Source: Pseudomonadota bacterium (GTDB taxonomy: Bacteria > Pseudomonadota > Alphaproteobacteria > Parvibaculales > Parvibaculaceae). From it: a DNA stretch of 7,591 bases. The stretch lies in the NCBI GenBank assembly GCA_021780275.1, contig JAJXZC010000670.1, forward strand, positions 1 through 7,591, in the 5' to 3' direction. The notes beneath the pieces were generated by a model. It was not told where the DNA came from. It saw only the letters and a list, made by a program, of their open reading frames with translations, and ran no database searches. This document shows, in pieces, positions 1-5,661 of the stretch. The translations under genes were made by a program, and so were the position numbers. Within the stretch, counting starts at the first letter, position 1; each line of letters starts with the position of its first letter.

Positions 1-1480
1 GGCAATCTTCAATGCAGGACAGCAGCGCTTCCGCGGCGTGTCCGCGCCGGTCGAAGGCTTCGAGAAAGCCGTCGGTCATGAAAAGGATCCTGTCGCCCGG
101 CCGCATCTGAAAGGATTTCATGTCGTAGAGGCTGTCGCCGACCAGCCCGGGCAAAGGGCCCTTCACGTCGAGCACTTCCGCCTTGCCGTTGCGCGCGAGA
201 ATGGGGCAGGGATGCCCCGCCGACGCCACTTTCAAAATTCCCTCAGGCAGAAACTGGAAGCACTGGCAGGTCATGATCGTGGTTTCGAGCAAAGGATCTC
301 CCGCGACGGACTGCGAGAGATAGCGTAAAAAATGCGAGGCGTCGAGCGTACCTGCGTACATCTGGAACAGGCTGCGCAAATAGCCCGCGTAGACGTAGGA
401 GAAGAATTTCGCCTGCCGCCCGTGGCCCATCACGTCGATCAGCACGCCCATGAAGCTGGCTTCGGTTTGCTGATGAAGGATGAAATCGCCGCCGCCCGCT
501 TCCACCGGCCTGTGCCGCGTCGTGAAACGCCAGGACCCGAAGCCTCCCGGCAGGGAAGGCTTCAAAAGCTCGGTGATGTCCTGATGAAAGCGGCTTTCGA
601 CGGCGTCGCGGATCTGGTGCGAGCGGTTCAGCACACGCGACAAAACTGTGCGCAGTCTTACGGCAGAGACGGGCTTGCAAAGGAAATCATCGACGCCAAG
701 CGTGCTGATATAAGGATTGCTCTCGTTGGTGCCGCGGCCGCTGAGAAAGATGAACGGCGTGGTGTTGCCGTTTTCGATGCCGGCCAGCGCCTTGCGCAGC
801 GCGATGCCGTCCATGTCTGGCATGACAAGGTCGGAGATGATGACGTCGGGCCGTTCGCCCGCGAAGGCTTTGAGCGCGTCTTGGGCTTTTTCGAAGCTGA
901 CGACGGTGTAAACGTCCTTCAGCATGGCCTGATGGATATGCAGCGATACGGGATCGTCGTCGATCAGGAATATTTTTTTGCGCATCTCCGGCTTGACCTG
1001 CGGGGCGATTTGCAACGCGGCGGTGAAGCGGTTGAGATTATCGGGATCGTTGTCTTTCGTCACGTAGCACGCCGTCGGGCTAAGCGCGAGGATGCAGCCA
1101 AGGCCGTAGCCCGTTTCGGCGCCGGTTATGCCTGTGTGCAGGACATCGAGCGCCTTTTCGCATTTTGCATCGAAATTTGCAAAAGGCGTGCTGTCGTCGG
1201 ATACGGAAAGGCTGATCTCCGTGTCGGTGACATGCGCGCCGATTTCCACGCGGCTGGCCTTTTTCTCCGGATGCTTGACGATGTTCGACAATATCTCCGT
1301 GATGATGAGCTGCGCGTTGCCGATATATTCGCCGCCGACCCCGCGCAGGCGCAGGAATTCCGCCAGTTCGTTGCGGACAAGGGTCATGTCCTCGAAGGCG
1401 ATGCCGTGGCTGACGTGGCTGAAGCCATCAGTTGCAAGTTGTCTCCGGCCTTGGTTTTTTTGAGTGTGCTCTGTTTGCAT
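1..1480 (-). CDS. HATPase - receiver - PP2C/SpoIIE-type phosphatase signalling protein (3' end beyond window)
   Basis: A cytoplasmic signal-transduction protein; 493 residues are visible and the C-terminus lies beyond the left edge. Residues about 25-160 form an RsbW-like HATPase: N-box with E62 and N66 (TEILSNIVKH), a G1-like SDDSTPF at 94-100, and GYGLG at 124-128. Residues about 168-285 form a receiver: acidic pocket D174-D176, phosphoacceptor D217 in SDLVMPDMDG, S247 in the usual Thr/Ser place, and K269 in CKP. From about 315 on is a PPM/SpoIIE Ser/Thr phosphatase with metal-binding motifs GGGDF (D332), DVMGHG (D349), SAGHP (420-424) and MTDG (D470); the last conserved Asp is out of view. 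By family knowledge, receiver phosphorylation would control a phosphatase acting on an anti-anti-sigma or similar partner. The ATG at 1480 is firm: an in-frame TAG precedes it directly, and AGAGG lies 6 nt upstream. There are no membrane segments. The target and cognate kinase are unknown. Confidence 0.9.
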   Translation of the reverse strand, partial: MQTEHTQKNQGRRQLATDGFSHVSHGIAFEDMTLVRNELAEFLRLRGVGGEYIGNAQLIITEILSNIVKHPEKKASRVEIGAHVTDTEISLSVSDDSTPFANFDAKCEKALDVLHTGITGAETGYGLGCILALSPTACYVTKDNDPDNLNRFTAALQIAPQVKPEMRKKIFLIDDDPVSLHIHQAMLKDVYTVVSFEKAQDALKAFAGERPDVIISDLVMPDMDGIALRKALAGIENGNTTPFIFLSGRGTNESNPYISTLGVDDFLCKPVSAVRLRTVLSRVLNRSHQIRDAVESRFHQDITELLKPSLPGGFGSWRFTTRHRPVEAGGGDFILHQQTEASFMGVLIDVMGHGRQAKFFSYVYAGYLRSLFQMYAGTLDASHFLRYLSQSVAGDPLLETTIMTCQCFQFLPEGILKVASAGHPCPILARNGKAEVLDVKGPLPGLVGDSLYDMKSFQMRPGDRILFMTDGFLEAFDRRGHAAEALLSCIEDC

Positions 1481-1507
1481 CTACCGCCTCTTTTCCAGGC
1501 GGAATGT

Positions 1508-1523
1508 TGCAATGATCGTGCCA
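1508..1523 (-). promoter_or_regulatory. Sigma-54 (RpoN) -24/-12 promoter for the three-domain phosphatase gene
   Basis: Read on the minus strand the site is TGGCACGATCATTGCA. It fits the sigma-54 consensus TGGCACG-N4-TTGCW at every fixed position, with the obligatory GG and GC exactly 10 nt apart. Counting 12 nt from the GC puts transcription start near 1497. That gives a leader of about 17 nt containing AGAGG and then the ATG at 1480, so promoter, ribosome-binding site and start codon line up. Sigma-54 promoters need an AAA+ activator bound upstream; I see no clear activator site, and any such site would fall in or near the divergent small gene. Confidence 0.75.
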
Positions 1524-1599
1524 TTTCAGGCTTTATGAATACTATGGCATTCGATGCTGCGTCTTGACCGCGCCCTGCCGGAACTTTACTTTCGAGGGC

Positions 1600-1740
1600 A
1601 TGGATCACAAACAACCACGCAGCACCGCAACGACGCAAAACAGGGCGCAAGACAAAAAGCGCGCCGATGCCTTGCGGCAGAACTTGCAGAAGCGCAAACA
1701 ACAAACGCGCGCGCGGGGCAGCGACAAGAAGGAGAAATAA
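1600..1740 (+). CDS. Small very basic protein (46 aa) directly upstream of dcd
   Basis: The ATG at 1600 opens a 46-residue frame ending in TAA at 1738-1740, one base before the dcd start. The product is rich in Lys, Arg, Gln and Asn, with no hydrophobic segment and no Cys. Residues 19-39 should form a charged helix containing [15 protein letters not shown]. The dcd ribosome-binding site AAGGAG (1729-1734) lies inside its last codons, so the two genes are probably cotranscribed and translationally coupled. From memory, small alphaproteobacterial proteins with an LRxNLxxRKxQxRxR-like core exist, but I cannot name a family or function; nucleic-acid or ribosome association is only a guess from charge. 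The start is weak: GAGG lies only about 2 nt before ATG, and an in-frame TTG at 1564 is an alternative. Confidence 0.65.
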   Translation: MDHKQPRSTATTQNRAQDKKRADALRQNLQKRKQQTRARGSDKKEK

Positions 1741-1741
1741 A

Positions 1742-2293
1742 ATGGGCATCATGCCGGACACATGGATACGCGAACAGGCGAAGCAGGGCATGATCGCGCC
1801 TTTCGAGGAACGGATGAAGCGCGAGGGGATCATTTCCTACGGCCTCTCGTCCTACGGCTACGACTGCCGCCTCTCGGACGAGTTCATGATCTTCACCAAC
1901 GTCGACAACGCTGTGGTGGATCCGAAGAACTTCAGCCCCGCGAGCTTCGTCACCCGCAAGACGGACATCTGCATCATTCCGCCCAACAGCTTCGTTCTGG
2001 CGCGGACGGTCGAGACGTTCAAGGTGCCGCGCGACGTGCTGGTCGTCTGCCTCGGCAAAAGCACATATGCCCGTTGCGGGCTGATCGTCAACGTCACGCC
2101 GCTCGAGCCGGAATGGCAGGGGCAGGTGACGCTTGAAATCTCCAACACCACGCCGTTGCCCGCCAAGGTTTACGCCAACGAGGGCATCGCGCAGTTTTTG
2201 TTCTTCAAGGGCGATACCATCTGCGAGGTGTCCTATGCCGACCGCGCCGGAAAATACATGGACCAGAAGGGCGTCACGCTGCCGCGCATGTAG
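1742..2293 (+). CDS. dcd: dCTP deaminase
   Basis: Deaminates dCTP to dUTP in the cytoplasm; dUTPase then makes dUMP for thymidylate synthesis. The 183-residue product is full length for the family. Visible hallmarks are SSYGYDCRL (36-44), the substrate-binding GKSTYARCG (105-113), [18 protein letters not shown] with the likely catalytic Glu at 132, the trimer-core stretch [12 protein letters not shown] (144-155), and the C-terminal [12 protein letters not shown] lid segment (170-181). It looks like the monofunctional proteobacterial deaminase rather than the bifunctional deaminase/dUTPase. The start at 1742 is set by AAGGAG at 1729-1734 with 7-nt spacing; the frame is open to 1667, but that extension is Arg-rich and unlike the family. 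It follows the 46-residue gene by 1 nt and no separate promoter is evident. The next gene is over 300 nt away, so dcd ends this unit. Confidence 0.97.
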   Translation: MGIMPDTWIREQAKQGMIAPFEERMKREGIISYGLSSYGYDCRLSDEFMIFTNVDNAVVDPKNFSPASFVTRKTDICIIPPNSFVLARTVETFKVPRDVLVVCLGKSTYARCGLIVNVTPLEPEWQGQVTLEISNTTPLPAKVYANEGIAQFLFFKGDTICEVSYADRAGKYMDQKGVTLPRM

Positions 2294-2330
2294 GGCGAAA
2301 ATTATTCCCATAAATATAAAGTTTCTGTCC

Positions 2331-2420
2331 GTATTTGACGGGATTAACCCCGCATTTGCCTGAAACCTGCCTGCATTTGGCCGTATCCCGCCCGTATTGA
2401 GCCGCATGTGTCTGCATTTT
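2331..2420. repeat. Imperfect 21-bp tandem repeat with GYAT motif phased at about 10.5 bp
   Basis: Units begin with GTATTTG (2331), GCATTTG (2352), GCATTTG (2373), GTATTG (2394) and GCATTTT (2414), so spacing is 21, 21, 21 and 20 bp. In the third and fourth units a second GYAT falls midway (GTAT at 2383, GCAT at 2404), giving motif starts at 2373, 2383, 2394, 2404 and 2414, one per helical turn. Units are diverged outside the motif. The array starts 37 nt after the dcd stop codon. Function is unknown; same-face protein binding sites or a decayed minisatellite are both possible. Confidence 0.6.
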
Positions 2421-2427
2421 TTCGCTC

Positions 2428-2439
2428 CTTAATATTAAG
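2428..2439. repeat. Perfect 12-bp palindrome CTTAATATTAAG
   Basis: CTTAATATTAAG is its own reverse complement with no spacer, and lies just after the phased GYAT array. Its form would suit a dimeric regulator, but AT-rich palindromes also arise by chance. Confidence 0.45.
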
Positions 2440-2455
2440 TAAAATCAATGCGTTA

Positions 2456-2469
2456 CATACAATAGTATG
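2456..2469. repeat. Short inverted repeat CATAC-N4-GTATG
   Basis: Five-base arms, CATAC at 2456-2460 and GTATG at 2465-2469, flank AATA. The site lies about 30 nt upstream of the candidate -35 box of the metallopeptidase-like gene, so an operator role is conceivable. Arms this short are weak evidence. Confidence 0.3.
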
Positions 2470-2498
2470 CAGCAAAGTGCGTGCGGTTATTATTTTTT

Positions 2499-2527
2499 TT
2501 GCGTTATGTATATTAAATATGTATAAT
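2499..2527 (+). promoter_or_regulatory. Candidate sigma-70-type promoter for the metallopeptidase-like gene
   Basis: A perfect -10 box TATAAT at 2522-2527 lies 17 nt downstream of TTGCGT (2499-2504, 3 of 6 to TTGACA). Predicted start of transcription is near 2534. A second TATAAT at 2547-2552 results from the tandem duplication and lacks a good -35. The -10 match and spacing are good and the -35 is poor; the AT-rich setting raises the chance of a random match. Confidence 0.45.
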
Positions 2528-2552
2528 GTTATGTATATTAAATATGTATAAT
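2503..2552. repeat. Perfect 25-bp tandem duplication (two copies)
   Basis: Copies at 2503-2527 and 2528-2552 are identical over all 25 bases. Each starts GTTATGTATATT and ends ATGTATAAT. The perfect identity implies a recent or conserved duplication. Each copy ends in a consensus -10 hexamer, and the second copy abuts the 5' end of the metallopeptidase-like gene. Confidence 0.9.
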
Positions 2553-2626
2553 AATGTCACAATCAGGGCAGGCTTATTTTCACGGTCGAAGACATTAAAA
2601 ATTATGATTTTGATTTCAAGCGGGAC

Positions 2627-3634
2627 GTGGAGTTGTTGCGCGACGATCTTCCGCAAGATCTGCGTCGAAAACTCATGTTCGCCGAGGTGGATGTTTTCCC
2701 GCGCTATTTCAGGAAAAAAAGGGGAAAGGCCGTCGTGCGGAACTTTATCGCCGATCAGGAAATAAGAAAAGAGTTTGGGGCAGAAATGCGAAGCTATATC
2801 AAAAAGCGATATTTTAAAGACCCGGAACTGTCTTCATTCCATGTTCAGACTACTCTGTTTTCCATTCCTATTTACAGCCTTATTTGTTTCAAAAGGGATG
2901 ATGATCTTTTCAATTCTTTTGGCCCTGCGTATCAGAACGCTTTACGGCTTTTTGCCCTTTACCACGAAACCGGCCATGCGCTTATACAGGAGGGCGATCC
3001 GGTAGACAAAACACATCCTTATCAGGAATGTGCCGCAGACGCCTATGCCGCGTTGCGGTTTTTTCAAAAATTCGGACAGGAGGCTGTTCCCGTCCTGTCC
3101 ATGTGGAGCTGGATGCGTGCTTACGATGCCATTGCATATGATCATACGAAACACCTTACCACCACGGTTCTCGATAAAATCATTGCCGACGGCGCGGCTG
3201 AAAATTATTTCTCCGGATTGACGCCGCCGGAGATTGTCGATCGCGCCCGCTCTTACGCGGAGGAATGGACGCCGTCTCCGGAAACGCTGGCCGCCGCGCG
3301 GGTTGCATTCAAGGGCGGCGGTCTTAAAAAATATGACCTCGTCTCCAAAACCTGCCTTGCGTCGCCGGATAAATTCACTTTTTACATCGGCGCGAAAATA
3401 TTCCAGCCGCTGCTGCATTCCGAAGGCGTTCGGGCAGGGGATAAAATCTATCAAATCCCCGATGCTGAAAAACATAAATACACGGCGATGATCGCAACGC
3501 GCGCCGAAGCCATGACCTTGAGCGACGTTTTCAACAAAAACGCCGCGCGCGCGCCGGCTCAGGAAACGTCCGCCATCGAGATGCTCAAGGTCCATTTGCC
3601 GCAAGGGCAGCACCGGCTCGTTTTCAACCTCTAA
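2627..3634 (+). CDS. Unrecognised protein with a gluzincin-like HExxH metallopeptidase site
   Basis: A 335-residue product from GTG at 2627. I do not recognise the family. Residues 113-117 read HETGH, and ECAAD follows at 134-138, which fits the gluzincin pattern of HExxH followed by a downstream ExxxD with Glu as third zinc ligand. I infer a zinc-dependent hydrolase. The site lies in a helical context (ALRLFALYHETGHALI). There is no signal peptide or clear membrane span, so it is probably cytoplasmic. The gene is visibly more AT-rich than dcd and murA, with many TTT, AAA and TAT codons, which suggests acquisition. The start is uncertain: the same frame is open back to 2555 and reads plausibly (TVEDIKNYDFDFKRD), but contains no ATG, GTG or TTG before 2627; an ATG at 2554 would enter this frame after a 1-base shift. 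It stands alone, 77 nt before murA on the same strand. Confidence 0.8.
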   Translation: MELLRDDLPQDLRRKLMFAEVDVFPRYFRKKRGKAVVRNFIADQEIRKEFGAEMRSYIKKRYFKDPELSSFHVQTTLFSIPIYSLICFKRDDDLFNSFGPAYQNALRLFALYHETGHALIQEGDPVDKTHPYQECAADAYAALRFFQKFGQEAVPVLSMWSWMRAYDAIAYDHTKHLTTTVLDKIIADGAAENYFSGLTPPEIVDRARSYAEEWTPSPETLAAARVAFKGGGLKKYDLVSKTCLASPDKFTFYIGAKIFQPLLHSEGVRAGDKIYQIPDAEKHKYTAMIATRAEAMTLSDVFNKNAARAPAQETSAIEMLKVHLPQGQHRLVFNL

Positions 3635-3711
3635 CGAGCCAATGCCTTGCCGGAAATGCGGAAGACAAGATTCCTGTTGAACTCCCGTGTCCGGCATGAG
3701 ACAAATTGCTT

Positions 3712-4989
3712 ATGGACAAAATTCGCATTACCGGCGGCTTGCCGCTGAACGGGGAGATCGAGATCAGCGGCGCCAAAAACGCGGCGTTGCCCCTGATGGC
3801 GGCGTCGCTGCTGACCGACCAGCCGTTGGAGTTCGACCGCGTGCCGGATTTGCGCGACGTGGCGTCATTGATCGAGATTCTCGAAGAGCTCGGCGTCGCC
3901 TGCGCTTACGATGCGCAAAAAAAGACGCTCAAGCTTCATGCGGCGCGCCTGTCTTCATGTCTTGCGCCCTATGACCTGGTGCGCAAGATGCGCGCCTCCA
4001 TCCTCGTGCTGGGGCCGCTGGTGGCGCGGCACGGCGAGGCGAAAGTTTCCCTGCCCGGCGGTTGCGCGATCGGCACGCGCCCCGTCGACATGCATATCGA
4101 CGCCTTGCGCGAGCTGGGCGCGGAGATCGAACTCGCCGAAGGATACATTCACGCCCGCGCGCCCGGAGGCCTCGTCGGCGCGGAGATCCATTTCCCCAAA
4201 TCGTCCGTCGGCGCGACGGAAAACATCATGATGGCGGCGACGCTCGCCAAGGGCGTGACCGTCCTGCACAATGCCGCGCGCGAGCCGGAGATCGTCGATC
4301 TCGGAGGCTGCCTTGTCAAAATGGGCGCCGAGATCGAAGGCCTCGGCACCGACAAAATCACCGTGCGCGGAAAATCCTTCCTGCGCGGCACGGCGCACAG
4401 CGTCATCGCCGACCGCATCGAGGCAGGAACCTTCGCCATCGCCGGCGTGATGACCGGCGGCGCGCTGCTCCTCAAGAACGCCGAGATCGGCCATCTCGGC
4501 GCGATGATCGACCCGTTTCACAAGGCGGGCGTCGACATCGCTGAAGTTGCGGGCGGCGTTTCGGTGCGGCGCGTGAAGGATGTCTTGCGCGGCGTCGACA
4601 TCATGACCGAGCCTTATCCGGGCTTTCCGACCGACTTGCAGGCGCAGATGATGTCGATGCTCACCATCGCCACGGGCGCGGGCATGGTGACGGAGACGAT
4701 CTTCGAAAACCGCTTCATGCACGTGCCCGAGCTGCTCCGCATGGGCGCGGACATCACCGTCCACGGGTCGTCCGCTTTGGTGCGCGGCGTGAAAAAGCTG
4801 AAGGGCGCGGACGTCATGGCGACCGATTTGCGCGCGTCCGTGTCGCTCGTGCTGGCAGGGCTGGTGGCCGAAGGCGCGACCAGCGTCCACCGCATCTATC
4901 ACCTCGAGCGCGGCTACGAGAACATCGTCGGCAAGCTGAAGGCCGTCGGCGCGAAGCTCGAAAAGCTCAAGGACGACGGCGAGGACTGA
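3712..4989 (+). CDS. murA: UDP-N-acetylglucosamine 1-carboxyvinyltransferase
   Basis: Catalyses the first committed cytoplasmic step of peptidoglycan synthesis, transferring enolpyruvyl from PEP to UDP-GlcNAc. The 425-residue product is full length for the family. Key features are SGAKNAALP with K22 and N23, the catalytic Cys at 118 in LPGGCAIGTRPVDMH, D308 in YPGFPTDLQAQ as general base, and D372 in ATDLRAS. Because the loop residue is Cys rather than Asp, the enzyme should be fosfomycin-sensitive by family knowledge. I chose ATG 3712 because MDKIRI matches the usual alphaproteobacterial N-terminus; an in-frame TTG at 3706 would add two residues. The ribosome-binding site is weak (TGAG about 11 nt upstream). 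The gene is convergent with the two-repeat gene, 4 nt separating the stop codons, and its likely terminator lies inside that gene. Confidence 0.97.
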   Translation: MDKIRITGGLPLNGEIEISGAKNAALPLMAASLLTDQPLEFDRVPDLRDVASLIEILEELGVACAYDAQKKTLKLHAARLSSCLAPYDLVRKMRASILVLGPLVARHGEAKVSLPGGCAIGTRPVDMHIDALRELGAEIELAEGYIHARAPGGLVGAEIHFPKSSVGATENIMMAATLAKGVTVLHNAAREPEIVDLGGCLVKMGAEIEGLGTDKITVRGKSFLRGTAHSVIADRIEAGTFAIAGVMTGGALLLKNAEIGHLGAMIDPFHKAGVDIAEVAGGVSVRRVKDVLRGVDIMTEPYPGFPTDLQAQMMSMLTIATGAGMVTETIFENRFMHVPELLRMGADITVHGSSALVRGVKKLKGADVMATDLRASVSLVLAGLVAEGATSVHRIYHLERGYENIVGKLKAVGAKLEKLKDDGED

Positions 4990-4993
4990 TTGT

Positions 4994-5623
4994 TTACTGC
5001 GGCGGTTTCGGGGCGTTTTTTTCAGCCGGAATTCTCCAGCGGCGCGGCGGCTTGCCGGGCGCGCTTTTCGCCGACGTGACGGAATAGAGCTGATCGAGCA
5101 GGGCGATGTATTCGTCGACGGTCGTGCCCGGATGCGCGCGCAGGTATTTTCTCACATTCATCTCCAGCTTTCCGCTGGAGATGGTTTTTTCAAAAGCTTT
5201 GCGCAAGGTCATGGGCGCTCCGTTTTTGTCGAAACTGCCTTCGATGGGGGCGTCGGCTTTCGGATGACGCGCCACGAAAGCCCTGTAGGCGTCTTCCAAC
5301 TTTTTTTTGTCCTGCGGCGTCATGGCGTACTCCGTTTTTTCATGTTTTTGAGCGTCGGGCGGTTGAATTGCGTTTGGTTGCGGCGCGGGCTGTTGCCTGA
5401 AAACCCTGTCGATCAGCTGGTCGACGGTCGTTCCCGGGCGTTGCGCGAGCGCCAGCTCCGCGGCCAGAAAGGCGGCGCCGGAGGCCAGTTCGTCTTCCAT
5501 GGCCTCGCGGGGCGTCATGAGGCGGCCGTCGCGCGCCATATAGCCTGGCGTGTCGGCGTCGGATTTATTGTCCATCCATGCCCTAAACGCGGCGGCGAAT
5601 TTTTCTCTGTCTTCGGGGCTCAC
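4994..5623 (-). CDS. Unrecognised protein built of two tandem copies of one ~75-residue domain
   Basis: A 209-residue product from GTG at 5623. Residues about 2-77 and 102-179 are two copies of one domain. Copy 1 starts SPEDREKFAAAFRAW, copy 2 TPQDKKKLEDAYRAF. Both then have AD-x-P, a Gly turn, MTxRxAxE, an SG pair and PGTTVD near the end. A Pro/Gln/Lys-rich linker joins them and the tail is basic and Pro-rich. No signal peptide, membrane span, Cys or catalytic motif is evident; copies look helical, with the GRLMTPREA turn reminiscent of, but not assignable to, small binding modules. GTG is preferred over ATG 5659 (12 residues longer): GAGGAG (5636-5631) lies 7 nt before it, the protein then begins at copy 1, and the best promoter would start transcription downstream of the ATG. 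It is convergent with murA and divergent from infA. Confidence 0.8.
   Translation of the reverse strand: MSPEDREKFAAAFRAWMDNKSDADTPGYMARDGRLMTPREAMEDELASGAAFLAAELALAQRPGTTVDQLIDRVFRQQPAPQPNAIQPPDAQKHEKTEYAMTPQDKKKLEDAYRAFVARHPKADAPIEGSFDKNGAPMTLRKAFEKTISSGKLEMNVRKYLRAHPGTTVDEYIALLDQLYSVTSAKSAPGKPPRRWRIPAEKNAPKPPQ
5159..5190 (+). terminator. Rho-independent terminator for murA, inside the convergent gene
   Basis: CATCTCCAGC (5159-5168) and GCTGGAGATG (5174-5183) form a perfect 10-bp stem with a 5-nt loop TTTCC, followed by G and six T residues (5185-5190). This is a canonical intrinsic terminator for plus-strand transcription. The only plus-strand gene before it is murA, whose stop codon is 170 nt upstream. 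On the minus strand no T-run follows the hairpin, so it should not stop the convergent gene. The hairpin is encoded within the second domain copy of that protein; the matching part of the first copy lacks it. Confidence 0.75.
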
Positions 5624-5661
5624 GCTTTGGCTCCTCAAATCATGCGTTTTTCGAGACATTT

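Larger units (their letters stand above)
2294..2553. other. Structured AT-rich intergenic region between dcd and the metallopeptidase-like gene
   Basis: No credible gene lies here. Base composition falls sharply after the dcd stop codon. In order, the region holds a helically phased GYAT repeat (2331-2420), a 12-bp palindrome (2428-2439), a CATAC-N4-GTATG inverted repeat (2456-2469), an 8-T run (2493-2500) and a 25-bp tandem duplication (2503-2552) with a promoter-like element. I found no convincing rho-independent terminator for dcd. The density of short repeats suggests a regulatory region or the scar of an insertion. Confidence 0.6.

Noticed and set aside
332..1567. 411-codon plus-strand open frame
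   Set aside because: It lies antisense to the three-domain signalling gene, whose motifs are unmistakable; its protein has no recognisable motif and is a GC-rich shadow frame.
1586..2407. 273-codon minus-strand open frame opposite dcd
   Set aside because: Shadow of dcd. Its first 28 residues show a seven-residue periodicity only because they are read from the 21-bp DNA repeat.
2465..2500. Possible dcd terminator ending in the 8-T run
   Set aside because: The preceding bases pair over only about 3 bp, and it is some 200 nt after the dcd stop codon.
3648..3696. Inverted repeat TGCCGGA/TCCGGCA upstream of murA
   Set aside because: Seven-base arms with a loop of about 35 nt and no T-tail; probably chance in GC-rich DNA.
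3955..4902. 315-codon minus-strand open frame opposite murA
   Set aside because: Shadow frame rich in His, Asp, Arg and Ala, without motifs, opposite a complete murA.
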